Assembly (NCBI GenBank): GCA_017430675.1
Contig: JAFRMM010000080.1
Coordinates: 1-43,920 of the forward strand
DNA: 43,920 bases
Direction: 5' to 3'
Source: Prevotella sp.
Lineage (GTDB): Bacteria; Bacteroidota; Bacteroidia; Bacteroidales; Bacteroidaceae
The translations under genes and the position numbers were made by a program. The notes below the pieces were generated by a model. The model was not told where the DNA came from, ran no database searches, and saw only the letters and a list, made by a program, of their open reading frames with translations. Positions within the stretch are counted from its first letter, which is position 1. Each line of letters starts with the position of its first letter. Positions 33,691 through 42,546 of the stretch are shown piece after piece.

Positions 33691-36600
33691 TTACTCATCG
33701 TCGTCCATAAGGACAGCCTCCTCCACATCATCAACAGAAGCCGGGTCCAAGGGCAGGGTGATCGTGAATACGGAACCGCCTCCGGCATTGTTGTCGCCCG
33801 TTACTGTACCGCCATGGGCGGTGACGATGTCTTTCACCATGGAGAGGCATATACCCGTATCCTCATCGCTGACCACCGGGTCAAACATGTGCTCCTTGGC
33901 ACCATCAGGAAGACCGATGCCATTGTCAGAGATACGGATGGTTCCATCACTGGATGTCTTATCAACAAAGACCTTGATACGACAGTCCTTCGGAGAGAAC
34001 ATGACGGCATTGTTGAGCAGGATTTGCACGGCCTGTCCCAGCATGTCGTGGTCAAAGTCCATTACGAGGTCATAGGCTAATGGGAAGAATGAGAATTTCA
34101 CTTTCTTATTCTTGGGAGCCTTGTACTGGGCGCACTGCTCCTTCATAAACTCCTGAAGGTCGCCGGAAGTCTTGTGCAGGGCTTCAGGCTGCATGCTCCA
34201 CATATTTTCGGCTGGTATCTGTTCAGCCTCCTCACCAGCATCCTGCTTCTTATCCTTCAACTTAGTCATCATTTCGTTCATCCACTGCTTCTTCTCCACC
34301 TCTCTGCGGATATCCTCGAGTTCCACTTTCTCTTCATGCTTCTGCAGAAAACGGCGACGCCATAGCCAGACACCTCCTCCGACGGTGCAGAGGAAGAGCA
34401 GCAGGATCCAGCGGTTGCGCAACAAGGGCGGCGTGATGGAAATCTTCAGCGTTGATTCGATATCACCCATCGTACCGTCGTCGTTTAGCATCCTGACATG
34501 GAGGATGTAACTGCCGTGCTTGAGCGACATATAAGTAATATTGGGATTGTTCTCCTCCGTCTCGATCCACTTGTCGCTGAAACCCTCCAGCATGTAGATG
34601 AAGCGGGAGGGATTATGCATCTCACCCTTGTCAGTGGCCAACTGGATAGTGAACTGGTTCTCGTCATAGCGCAAGGTGAGTTCACGACTAACATCAAGGG
34701 CCTCTTCCATGATCACCCGACCTTCATACTCCTGACCGACGCCCATCTGATGGCCGAAGAGTTTCAGACCACTGAAAATAGGTTTCTCCTTGTTGCCGAT
34801 ATTCGTCAGGAGTTTGGGATTGATGACATCGACACCACCAAGACCACCCACCAGGATCTGACCGTCACGAGTACGGCAGATAGAGCGCTGGTTATAGGGG
34901 CCATCCTGAAGACCGTCCTTGCTGCTGAAACTACGGACGAGGAACGTCCATTCCCCGCTCTCATTTTTCTTAGGCACGACATTGGAAATACCATGTTCGG
35001 TGACAACCCACATTGTATGCAACTGATCTTCCGCTATACCGACGACACTCGACCCGATCAGTCCAGAGTTCATGTCCAAAAGCGTCTGATGACCCGTTTT
35101 CTTGTCAACGATACAGCAGCCAGAAGTGGAGCCATGCCATATCAGCCCACGGCTGTCTTCCATCACAGTGACGGTGGAAGCCATGGCGGCAGACTGCCCG
35201 GCAATCACGGGGATACTGTCGTTCTTCACCTGTCCGCTCACGGGATTGATAAAGGAGAAGAACTGCGAGTGACCTACCATCAGCCAACCCTTGCTGATCC
35301 AGGACTCGGATGTCATAAAGTTATCAGGGAGTTTGGAGTTATAGGAGGTCCACGTTTTGAATTTTCCAGTCTTGACGTTCAGGCGCTGTACACCTGCTCC
35401 CAGCGTGCCGATCCAGATGTCACCCCACTTATCTTCCGTCACCGACCACACATTATTGTTCTGCAAGCCATCTTCAGCATTCGAGGCCAGGTAGTTGGTA
35501 GCATGGCCATTGGCGATATGGATAAGGCCGCCGTTATAGGTACCAAACCATACAGAGCCGTCCTTCGAACCGCAAGAGGCCACCATGATATCCGAGGCAA
35601 AGCCGCAGCGGGCCTTGTCGAACACCTCCATCTCGCCCGTTGTCGGGATGTATTTGATGATACCGCGGTTATCAGTGCCCAGCCAGTAGTTGCCTTGTAC
35701 ATCCTCTGTCGTGGTATTGATATCACCGATCTCAAGTGTCTTGAAACCCAGCATCTTCTCAATATACTGGTTCAGGCCGTTACGGTAGGCACCAATCCAC
35801 ATACTGCCGTTCTTGTCGAGCATCAGACGTTTCACGGTGTTCTCGCTCAGAGAGGTCGTATCGAACTTATTATTAACGAACTGCCTGACTTCCTTTGTTT
35901 CCGGGTTGATTACATAAAGCCCATAGTGGTCTGTCGCAATCCACAGCCAGCCACGCTGGTCCATCGCCACATCCCACACCTGCAAAGGATCAGGCAGGGC
36001 TGGGATGTCATGAGCGGCCAAATAACTGTTCAGGGAATTATACCACTTCTTGTCCTTCTGGTCAAAGACAAACACGGTCGTTGTCACCACCCAGAAATTG
36101 CTACGCTTATCCACATAGACGTAATAGGCCTGACTGGGTTGTCCGCCGTTGTTGCGCATATAGGTATCCTTCCAGAGCACCTGTCCCTTATTGCCATCAA
36201 CGCACATCAGGTCACCGTCGCTGGAGGCAATCAACAGTCTGCCGTTCCACTCGGCGAATGACTGGACCCAGAATTCCTTTGGGAACTCATTCTCGCCGTA
36301 GCCGTATTTGATCAGAGTCAGTTCCTTCGTCCTCGGATGATAACAGTAAAGACCCTCGTCGTAAGTCTTCACCCAGACACGTTTCTGTGTATCTATATAG
36401 AAGCGGTCGATGCCTCCTTTTATGCCCCACTTACGAAGGATGGAGGCCGGATTACGGGTGACCTTCTCCGTGACGGGGTCAAAGAAACTGAAGTTCATGC
36501 CCTGTTTCAACCACAGGTTGCCGTCAGCATCCTCCCAGATCTGATCCACATAATTGTTACGCAACGTCGTGGTATCATTAGGATCGGAATAGAAAGTATG

Positions 36601-36807
36601 GAAGCGGTATCCATCATAACGGTTCAGACCGTAGGAGGTACCTATCCAGACGTATCCTTTAGAATCCTGAAAAAGATAGTTAATCGTAGAGTTTGACAGG
36701 CCATCGCGCGTATCCAGACGGCGGAATTTCATCTCTGGAATCAATGCCTGTCCTGCATTGGCAGCAAGGCACCATCCGAACAGCAACGATATCAGATATT
36801 TCTTCAT
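33691..36807 (-). CDS. Periplasmic-propeller sensor with histidine-less kinase core
   Basis: A 1038-aa protein. A signal peptide (about 1-19) is followed by two-component-regulator propeller repeats (FRRLDTRDGLSNSTINYLFQDSKGYVWIGTSYGLNRYDGY and many DxxGxxWIGT units) to about residue 690. A Y_Y_Y domain (about 700-785) and one membrane helix (about 797-818) come next. The cytoplasmic part has a linker QWMNEMMTKLKDKK with no His, where HisKA should be, and then a HATPase with NNAVMFSP, DNGIGLP and a weak G2 box GICLSMVKDIVTAHGG. It lacks the receiver and AraC domains of hybrid systems. It ends in an acidic tail DDVEEAVLMDDDE, also found on the next sensor. It lies downstream of the LuxR regulator and the second sensor. 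Confidence 0.85.
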   Translation of the reverse strand: MKKYLISLLFGWCLAANAGQALIPEMKFRRLDTRDGLSNSTINYLFQDSKGYVWIGTSYGLNRYDGYRFHTFYSDPNDTTTLRNNYVDQIWEDADGNLWLKQGMNFSFFDPVTEKVTRNPASILRKWGIKGGIDRFYIDTQKRVWVKTYDEGLYCYHPRTKELTLIKYGYGENEFPKEFWVQSFAEWNGRLLIASSDGDLMCVDGNKGQVLWKDTYMRNNGGQPSQAYYVYVDKRSNFWVVTTTVFVFDQKDKKWYNSLNSYLAAHDIPALPDPLQVWDVAMDQRGWLWIATDHYGLYVINPETKEVRQFVNNKFDTTSLSENTVKRLMLDKNGSMWIGAYRNGLNQYIEKMLGFKTLEIGDINTTTEDVQGNYWLGTDNRGIIKYIPTTGEMEVFDKARCGFASDIMVASCGSKDGSVWFGTYNGGLIHIANGHATNYLASNAEDGLQNNNVWSVTEDKWGDIWIGTLGAGVQRLNVKTGKFKTWTSYNSKLPDNFMTSESWISKGWLMVGHSQFFSFINPVSGQVKNDSIPVIAGQSAAMASTVTVMEDSRGLIWHGSTSGCCIVDKKTGHQTLLDMNSGLIGSSVVGIAEDQLHTMWVVTEHGISNVVPKKNESGEWTFLVRSFSSKDGLQDGPYNQRSICRTRDGQILVGGLGGVDVINPKLLTNIGNKEKPIFSGLKLFGHQMGVGQEYEGRVIMEEALDVSRELTLRYDENQFTIQLATDKGEMHNPSRFIYMLEGFSDKWIETEENNPNITYMSLKHGSYILHVRMLNDDGTMGDIESTLKISITPPLLRNRWILLLFLCTVGGGVWLWRRRFLQKHEEKVELEDIRREVEKKQWMNEMMTKLKDKKQDAGEEAEQIPAENMWSMQPEALHKTSGDLQEFMKEQCAQYKAPKNKKVKFSFFPLAYDLVMDFDHDMLGQAVQILLNNAVMFSPKDCRIKVFVDKTSSDGTIRISDNGIGLPDGAKEHMFDPVVSDEDTGICLSMVKDIVTAHGGTVTGDNNAGGGSVFTITLPLDPASVDDVEEAVLMDDDE

Positions 36808-36835
36808 AAAAGCGCTTTAGGTTTATATTCCGCCA

Positions 36836-36867
36836 CAAATTTAGGCAAAATCTATGAAACCGACAAA
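36836..36867 (-). promoter_or_regulatory. Promoter of the histidine-less sensor
   Basis: On the minus strand TTTG (36864-36867) and TAAATTTG (36836-36843) are 20 bases apart, with the ATG at 36807 about 29 bases on. The sensor thus has its own promoter despite the short gap to its neighbour. Confidence 0.7.
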
Positions 36868-36909
36868 CTTTTCTATGAAAAAAACTCAGATCGTCTTCAA
36901 AAAGCCGTT

Positions 36910-39519
36910 TCAGGATTCCTCATCATCCATCAGCACAGCCTCCTCGACGTCATCGTCGGCAGGTTTCTCTGCTTCCGCAGCAGCCTGACTGGCAGCCTTC
37001 TCCATCCTGCGCTGCTGGCGATACCTGAGCCATCCCCTGCGCCACTGAGCCGCACGGCTCCAGGCGAAGAACAGCAGGACGGCGATGAGCACATAACAGA
37101 GCCATGCCCACCACGAACGGTACCAGGGGGAGCCGATAGTGATCTCCAACTGACTCTCCACCTCTCCCATCGTACCGTCGTCCTTCAGCATACGGACACA
37201 GAGCGTGTAACTGCCTGGAGGCAACGACATATAGGTGATGTCTGGGTTGGCAGCCGTGGTCTTGATCCACTTGTCGTTGAAGCCCTTCAACTGATAGATA
37301 AAACGGGTATTATTTTTCACACCGCCATTATCCGATGCCATGTGGATGGTGAACTGGTTCTGGGCATACGAGAGGCTGATGCTGCGCTGAAGATCCAGGG
37401 CCAGATCAAGGATGACACAACCGTCTATCTCCTCGCCCACTTCCACTTCATGGTCGAAGAGCACGAGGCCGCTGAATACCGGGCGTTCCTTGTTGTCGCC
37501 ATCACCGAGTTTCAGGGTGCTGATGATGTCGAGACCGTCCTGTCCGCCTATGAGCAACTCACCTGAGCGTGAGCAATAGATGGCACGCTGGTTGAAGGGA
37601 CCCGGCTGCAGACCGTCACGGTCGTTGAAACTGCGGATCGTGAAATTCCACGAACCGTCATCCTGCTTATAGGGGGTGATATTCGAGACGCCGTGATCCG
37701 TAGCGATCCACATCGTATGACGGGTATCCTCGGCCACAGACACGACATTCGACCCGTGGAGACCGGACTTCATGTCCATCAGCGTCTTCTGGCCCGTCTT
37801 GAGGTCGTAGATCACCACACCGGATGGCGAGCACTGCCACAGGAGGCCGCGACTGTCGATGACAGCCTGCGTTGTGGCCGTGGAGACCGTGATGGCCTTC
37901 ATGCTCTGGTCTTCCGGGATCGTACCATTGACCACCTTGAAGTTGGCGGGATTGATCAAGGCATAGTATTCAGAGTTACCCAGTACGATCCAGCCGTTGG
38001 AGCCTGTAGAGATACTGTTGGTCCAGACGGTCTTCAAGTCGGAGTTCTCTGTCGTAAAGGAGCGCTGCTGACCCGTGTTCTTGTCAATACGCACGGCACC
38101 GCCTCCCAAGACACCTACCCAGATATGTCCCCACTTATCTTCAGTGACACCCCAGATATTATTCGTCACGAAGGCGCTGTTGGGGTCTGACGCCCGATAA
38201 TTCTTCCATTGCCCGTCATGATACTTGAGCAAACCGCCCTCGTAGGTGCCGAACCACAGGCTACCGTCCTTGGCGGCATAACTGCCGACGATGATGTCGC
38301 TGGGCACGCCTATTCTCTGCTTGGTGAAGGTCTCCACAGGTTCGAGGGTATTCGGATCCATCTTGATGATACCACCGTCGTTACGCCCCAGCCAGTAGTA
38401 CCCCTCCTGGTCCTCGGTGATGGTGTTGATGTCTCCCACTGCCAGACTCTTGAAGTTGGACAGGGCCTCGGAGCACATGGCCACACCATTCTTATAGGTG
38501 GCCAGCCACATACGTCCCAACTGGTCCCTATAGAGGTGCTTGATGGTGATATCGGGCAACGTGGTCTCGTCGCCCTTGACATTGGTGAACTGCCGCCACA
38601 CCTTGTTCACGGGGTCGAGCACCAGGACACCAAGGTGATCGGTGCCTACCCAGAGTAAGCCCTTGGCATCGTAGCACACCTCCCAGACGAGAATGTCGTC
38701 GGGCACGTTCTCATAGCCTTGAGCACGCATCAGTTCGGTGAGCGACGTGTACCACCGCTTCTCCTTCCTGATATAGATATATGTACCTGTGGAATGGGTG
38801 ATCACCCAGATGTTCTGCTCTTTATCCAAGGTTACCCAATAGTCGTTATAGGCATCGAGCGAACGCTTGACGAAGTCTTCCTTCCAGACGACCTTGCCCC
38901 GCTCGCCGTTGATGCACATCAGTTCGCCATAGGTGGAGACGAGGATCATGCCCTCATTGCTCTCTGCATAGGCAGAGACGCCAAACTCCTTGGCAAACTC
39001 ATCAGGACCATAGCCGAACTTGAAATGGCTGATTTTCTTCGTCTCAGGATTAAAGTAATAGAAGCCGTCCTCGTAGGTCTTGACCCAGTAGTTTTTCTTC
39101 GAGTCGAGGTGCAGACTCTCGATACCGCCCTTGATGCCCTGCTCATTGAGCCAGCGGCCCGGGTTACGATCGACCTTCTCCGTCCTGGGGTCGTACAGGG
39201 AATAGTTCATGCCCTGTTTCAGCCACAGTAAGCCGCCGTGAGCCTCCTGTATCTCATCCACTCGGTTGTTACGTAAGGAAGTGGTATCCTTCTCGTAGGA
39301 GAAATAGTTTCTGAAGCGGTAGCCATCGTAACGGTTTAAGCCATAGTTCGTGCCAAACCACAGATAGCCCTGCGAATCACGCAACATACAACTGACCGTG
39401 GAGTTTGACAGGCCCTCACGTGTATCCAGACGACGGAACTTCATGTCGGGTATAATGGCGGCATTCGTCAGGAGAGAGCATGCCAGGACAAGAGAAAAGG
39501 TTAAAAATAGACGTTTCAT
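36910..39519 (-). CDS. Periplasmic-propeller sensor without any kinase domain
   Basis: An 869-aa paralogue of the sensor at 33.7-36.8 kb. The start is taken at MKRLFLTFSLVLACSLLTNA, because a longer frame (to 39588) would run through the promoter. A signal peptide, propeller repeats (LDTREGLSNSTVSCMLRDSQ and many DxxGxxW units), a Y_Y_Y domain (about 700-785) and a membrane helix (about 796-818) match its paralogue. After the helix only about 50 cytoplasmic residues remain: a basic stretch (RYRQQRRMEKAASQ), an Ala/Glu linker, and the shared acidic end DDVEEAVLMDDEES. There is no kinase, receiver or DNA-binding domain, so signalling must go through a partner. The likely candidates are its neighbours. 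Confidence 0.85.
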   Translation of the reverse strand: MKRLFLTFSLVLACSLLTNAAIIPDMKFRRLDTREGLSNSTVSCMLRDSQGYLWFGTNYGLNRYDGYRFRNYFSYEKDTTSLRNNRVDEIQEAHGGLLWLKQGMNYSLYDPRTEKVDRNPGRWLNEQGIKGGIESLHLDSKKNYWVKTYEDGFYYFNPETKKISHFKFGYGPDEFAKEFGVSAYAESNEGMILVSTYGELMCINGERGKVVWKEDFVKRSLDAYNDYWVTLDKEQNIWVITHSTGTYIYIRKEKRWYTSLTELMRAQGYENVPDDILVWEVCYDAKGLLWVGTDHLGVLVLDPVNKVWRQFTNVKGDETTLPDITIKHLYRDQLGRMWLATYKNGVAMCSEALSNFKSLAVGDINTITEDQEGYYWLGRNDGGIIKMDPNTLEPVETFTKQRIGVPSDIIVGSYAAKDGSLWFGTYEGGLLKYHDGQWKNYRASDPNSAFVTNNIWGVTEDKWGHIWVGVLGGGAVRIDKNTGQQRSFTTENSDLKTVWTNSISTGSNGWIVLGNSEYYALINPANFKVVNGTIPEDQSMKAITVSTATTQAVIDSRGLLWQCSPSGVVIYDLKTGQKTLMDMKSGLHGSNVVSVAEDTRHTMWIATDHGVSNITPYKQDDGSWNFTIRSFNDRDGLQPGPFNQRAIYCSRSGELLIGGQDGLDIISTLKLGDGDNKERPVFSGLVLFDHEVEVGEEIDGCVILDLALDLQRSISLSYAQNQFTIHMASDNGGVKNNTRFIYQLKGFNDKWIKTTAANPDITYMSLPPGSYTLCVRMLKDDGTMGEVESQLEITIGSPWYRSWWAWLCYVLIAVLLFFAWSRAAQWRRGWLRYRQQRRMEKAASQAAAEAEKPADDDVEEAVLMDDEES

Positions 39520-39546
39520 CATTATGATTCTGTTATTTACTGCTTG

Positions 39547-39578
39547 CAAAGGTATTAAGAATTTTCCGTTTGCGCAAA
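39547..39578 (-). promoter_or_regulatory. Promoter of the kinase-less sensor
   Basis: On the minus strand TTTG (39575-39578) and TACCTTTG (39547-39554) are 20 bases apart, with the chosen ATG at 39519. This supports the shorter start for the gene. Confidence 0.75.
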
Positions 39579-39606
39579 AAAATATCAAGTTTTTTCAATC
39601 TGCCGC

Positions 39607-40245
39607 TTAGATATAATACTCGGCGGAATCCACCAGACCTGCCCTCAGGGCGTACTTCGTGGCCTCATGCACATTGTTCACACCCAATTTACGGAAGATA
39701 TTCTTACGGTGGGTATTGACGGTATGGAAACTGGAGAAGCGCTTGTCGGCTATCTCCTTGGTGGTCATGCCCAAGGCGATGTCCTTCAGGATCTCGGTCT
39801 CCGTCTTCGTCAGTAGCATCTCATCTGTTGACTGTACGGGAGGTGCCAACAATATCTCTGTCATACGCTGACAGATATAGCGCTGACGGTTGAGGGCATA
39901 CTGGATGCACTGTCGGATCTCACTCAGGGGAGAATCTTTCAGCAACACACTGAACTGCTGACTGACGGTTATAGCACGACGCACGAAATCCGTGGAGAGT
40001 TCAAAACTGAACAGGATCCAGTGCACCAGAGGGAAACGCTCATGCAGGATCTCCAACTCGTCGATGTCGTTGATATCGAAGAGCGTATAGTCAAGCACCA
40101 CCACGGCATCACCGTGTGCCTTCAACTGTTCCATCAACTCCGTCTTGTCAGGTGAGTACTGAAAATCAACGGACAGTTTCTCACAGAGATACATCAGACC
40201 TGCACGGGTGATGTCCTGGGGATCGGCTAATACAATGTAACTCAT
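39607..40245 (-). CDS. Response regulator with LuxR-type DNA-binding domain (NarL/FixJ-like)
   Basis: A 212-aa protein. The start is at MSYIVLADPQD (40245), where the receiver fold begins. The receiver has the acidic Asp8 and Asp11, a candidate phospho-acceptor Asp52 in VVVLDYTLFD, Ser80 at the Thr/Ser switch position (ILFSFELS) and Lys103 in LLKDSPLSE. The C-terminal HTH (about 143-205) is a clear LuxR/GerE type: LTKTETEILKDIALGMTTKEIA and then HTVNTHRKNIFRKLGV. It is upstream of and in the same direction as the two kinase-poor propeller sensors, so it is the most likely transcription output of that set, or is activated by a kinase elsewhere. Confidence 0.9.
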   Translation of the reverse strand: MSYIVLADPQDITRAGLMYLCEKLSVDFQYSPDKTELMEQLKAHGDAVVVLDYTLFDINDIDELEILHERFPLVHWILFSFELSTDFVRRAITVSQQFSVLLKDSPLSEIRQCIQYALNRQRYICQRMTEILLAPPVQSTDEMLLTKTETEILKDIALGMTTKEIADKRFSSFHTVNTHRKNIFRKLGVNNVHEATKYALRAGLVDSAEYYI

Positions 40246-40326
40246 ATACCTTATTATATTTACTTTGCCCGTACGTTCGTCCACGCAACAGTGGTAATAT
40301 TAACATTATCTTATAATAATGTTGGG

Positions 40327-40358
40327 CAAAGGTACATATTTTTATTCAAACACCCAAG
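40327..40358 (-). promoter_or_regulatory. Promoter of the LuxR-type regulator
   Basis: On the minus strand CTTG (40355-40358) and TACCTTTG (40327-40334) are 20 bases apart. The leader to 40245 would be about 75 nt, longer than for its neighbours. Only the -33 box deviates by one base. Confidence 0.6.
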
Positions 40359-40405
40359 GATTTTTCCTAAAGTTTGACAATTGTTTGTATTGTATGCGTA
40401 CAACT

Positions 40406-40489
40406 GTAGTCATGGGGACAGGCACCTGGGCATGCAGATTTCAAAGGCAACTTCCTCACCCATACCCAGGTACCTGTCCCTAAGGCTAC
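40406..40489. repeat. Inverted pair of 29-bp REP-like elements (BIME-like)
   Basis: Two 29-bp elements face each other: 40406-40434 (plus) and 40461-40489 (minus). Each starts with GTAG and shares GGGACAGG, then C/T, then ACCTGGG, then C/T and ATG. The core CAGG(C/T)ACCTG is itself palindromic. The 26-nt spacer is 40435-40460. A third copy at 43687-43715 adjoins a probable RAYT gene. The rest of 40285-40581 holds the regulator promoter and no gene. Confidence 0.8.
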
Positions 40490-40581
40490 TCCCCAAGGCT
40501 ATCTGGAGGTACGCCGAATCAAGATCTGAAGCCTTGCGTGCTGCCATTACACTACACCCGCATGCTCATATCGTGCTTGTT

Positions 40582-42027
40582 TCATCCAGACTCGAAGAGA
40601 CTGTCGAGCGTAACAACCCGTTGGAAAACACCACTGTGGATGCCATGTTTTAATCCGTAGGTAGTGACGAGTGTCATCTGCACGTTGTGACGACGGCTCA
40701 CATGGGCAGTCATCCAGTTCAGACGCCCACGGAGAGTCATCTCATAGTCATTCTTAACCTCAAACTCCGTGTTGATAAATTTCATCTCGCATAGATTGAC
40801 CACACGGTCTGAACGATTGATGACCAGATCTATCTGCATGCCCTTCTCTCCCTCGATTCCCTGCATCGTCCATGCTGAATTATCAGAACTCACACCTCCT
40901 ACGCCCATTGCCGACTTGATTTGGCCAATGTGAGAAAGACATGCATTCTCGAAAGCCCGTCCGCGCCAAGTGTGGAGTTGTGGCAGATTCTCGTTGTCGC
41001 GCCAGAAATTCTCACTTCTGTTCAGACCGTCCACCTGATCAAGATAAAACAGGCAGAACGGATCAGTCAGGCGATACAACATGTTACGCTTGTTATTCTC
41101 AAAAGGCTTGTAATACTCTATGAAGTCACTGGCCTCCAAAGCACGAAGAATCTCAGAGAGGTTCTTGCCTGAAGAAATGCCCGTTTTTTCTGAAATCTCC
41201 TCGCGGCTGTATCCTTTCTGTCGTTTTGCCAACAGACGGACAATGGTCTTATACTGCTCAGGCGAACGGAAGATAGAGTTGAACAGACGGTCAAACTCGT
41301 CCTTCAGTTTTGCTTTACGGTTGAAATAGAGGTTGTCGATAATCTGTGCAAGGCTGAGTCCAGGATATACATAACTCAGATACATAGGAATGCCACCTGT
41401 AGTCATATATAGTTGCAGGATGTCATAACGGGAGAGGGTGACATCCTGCATCTGAAGCAGTTCTTCTGTCTCACGCAGGGTGAATGGTGACAGTTGTATC
41501 TCTGCATTAACGCGGTCGTAGAGTCCACCATAGGAATTGATGAGGTTGTCCTGTATCCAAGAAGTGGCAGAACCACACACGATAAGCATCAGATTGTCCT
41601 GACCTGCAGCCCATCCGTTCCAGAAGTGTTCAAAGGCTGTCATGAATCCTGAGCGTGGGGTATCCATCCAAGGTATTTCGTCGATAAAGGCCACAAGACG
41701 TTTCTCCCTGCTTTCCTTGCTGATTAAGGTGGCGAGACGTTCGAATGCTTCCGCCCAGTTCTTGGGACGCGCTTCTGTCTCTGCACCGTAACGGATCAAA
41801 CTGGAATTAAAGGCTGTCAATTGGGCTTCCAATTGGTTGGTGTCTTGTAGTTCCAGAGGTGACACACCTGTATGATGAAAAACAAATCTGTCCTTGAAGA
41901 GTTCCCTGACAAGATAGGTTTTACCTACCCGCCTACGCCCATAGACTGCTACCAATTGCGACTGTTTCCTGTGATAGATGTTCATGAGTTCTTCTATCTC
42001 TCTCCTCCGACCGATGATTGTAGCCAT
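40582..42027 (-). CDS. ATPase_2/DUF234-type AAA ATPase
   Basis: A 481-aa protein of the archaeal-type ATPase family common in Bacteroidales. Walker A is VAVYGRRRVGKTYLV (30-37) and Walker B is LVAFIDEIPWMDT (Asp117, Glu118). A sensor region CGSATSWIQDN and a winged-helix part (GYSREEISEKTGISSGKNLSEIL) follow. A C-terminal DUF234 domain has a PDDEXK-like signature: IDLVINRSDRVVNLCEMKF, with Asp then Glu-Met-Lys. Biological role is not established for the family; a link to mobile or defence functions is often suggested. It is monocistronic with its own promoter. Confidence 0.9.
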   Translation of the reverse strand: MATIIGRRREIEELMNIYHRKQSQLVAVYGRRRVGKTYLVRELFKDRFVFHHTGVSPLELQDTNQLEAQLTAFNSSLIRYGAETEARPKNWAEAFERLATLISKESREKRLVAFIDEIPWMDTPRSGFMTAFEHFWNGWAAGQDNLMLIVCGSATSWIQDNLINSYGGLYDRVNAEIQLSPFTLRETEELLQMQDVTLSRYDILQLYMTTGGIPMYLSYVYPGLSLAQIIDNLYFNRKAKLKDEFDRLFNSIFRSPEQYKTIVRLLAKRQKGYSREEISEKTGISSGKNLSEILRALEASDFIEYYKPFENNKRNMLYRLTDPFCLFYLDQVDGLNRSENFWRDNENLPQLHTWRGRAFENACLSHIGQIKSAMGVGGVSSDNSAWTMQGIEGEKGMQIDLVINRSDRVVNLCEMKFINTEFEVKNDYEMTLRGRLNWMTAHVSRRHNVQMTLVTTYGLKHGIHSGVFQRVVTLDSLFESG

Positions 42028-42050
42028 ATACTTTTATTCGAAATCTACTG

Positions 42051-42082
42051 CAAATATACAACAAATTTCGAATACCACCAAA
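42051..42082 (-). promoter_or_regulatory. Promoter of the DUF234-type ATPase
   Basis: On the minus strand TTTG (42079-42082) and TATATTTG (42051-42058) are exactly 20 bases apart, with the ATG at 42027. Confidence 0.75.
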
Positions 42083-42100
42083 CAAAATGGCATTTATTTA

Positions 42101-42190
42101 TCCGCGAAACACCATTTTTGTCGTTTCGTGGACGAATAAGACTCTCTTAGTGGTCCGCGAAACACCATTTTTATCGTTTCGTGGACGAAT
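42101..42190. repeat. Tandem pair of 37-bp hairpin repeats
   Basis: Two copies, 42101-42137 and 42154-42190, differ at one loop base (G/A). Each forms a 10-bp stem with one mismatch: TCCGCGAAAC pairs with GTTTCGTGGA around a 12-nt loop. They sit in the intergenic region upstream of both flanking genes. No coding sense is evident. Confidence 0.8.
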
Positions 42191-42256
42191 TATTGATGAT
42201 CATCGAATTTTCTCGAGATCATCGAAGTGGCACTTTTCGCCAGATACTCATTACTT

Positions 42257-42340
42257 ATTTCGCAAAAAGCAGTGAGTATTTCGCAAAAGTCATTGAGTAA
42301 TTTTCGTAAGTCACTATGCATTTTATAAAAGTTACAAGTC
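42257..42340. repeat. Decaying 21-bp tandem repeat
   Basis: Four consecutive 21-base units at 42257, 42278, 42299 and 42320. The first two match at 18 of 21 positions (both begin ATTTCGCAAAA) and the later ones are progressively diverged. The rest of 42340-42486 is AT-rich without a recognisable feature. Confidence 0.5.
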
Positions 42341-42486
42341 AGATGATTGGGGGAGCCATAGCAGGAAATTATCAATTTAGTGTATAGTTAAATATAAAAA
42401 TCTGCAACTATTCACCAAATAGTTCATTGAGAATCAGTAGTTTATTACAAAAAGTGCATAGGTGAATAGAGAAATACAAGATAGAA

Positions 42487-42518
42487 TTTGAATAAATGAA
42501 ATATTTTTCTTATCTTTG
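42487..42518 (+). promoter_or_regulatory. Promoter of the VirE/BT4734-like gene
   Basis: TTTG (42487-42490) and TATCTTTG (42511-42518) are 20 bases apart, with the ATG at 42547 about 28 bases downstream. It is a full consensus match. Confidence 0.75.
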
Positions 42519-42546
42519 CAGCAAAATCCAATGAGACAAAAGAGAT

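Noticed and set aside
34498..36261. 587-codon plus-strand frame opposite the sensor gene
   Set aside because: It is antisense to the propeller sensor, whose domains, signal peptide and promoter are clear; the frame is a by-product of codon bias.
40381..40653. 90-codon plus-strand frame at the REP pair
   Set aside because: It runs through both inverted REP elements and into the antisense of the ATPase gene; no start signal.
42087..42275. Small ORF across the hairpin repeats
   Set aside because: The frame is made by the duplicated hairpins themselves and has no plausible protein character.
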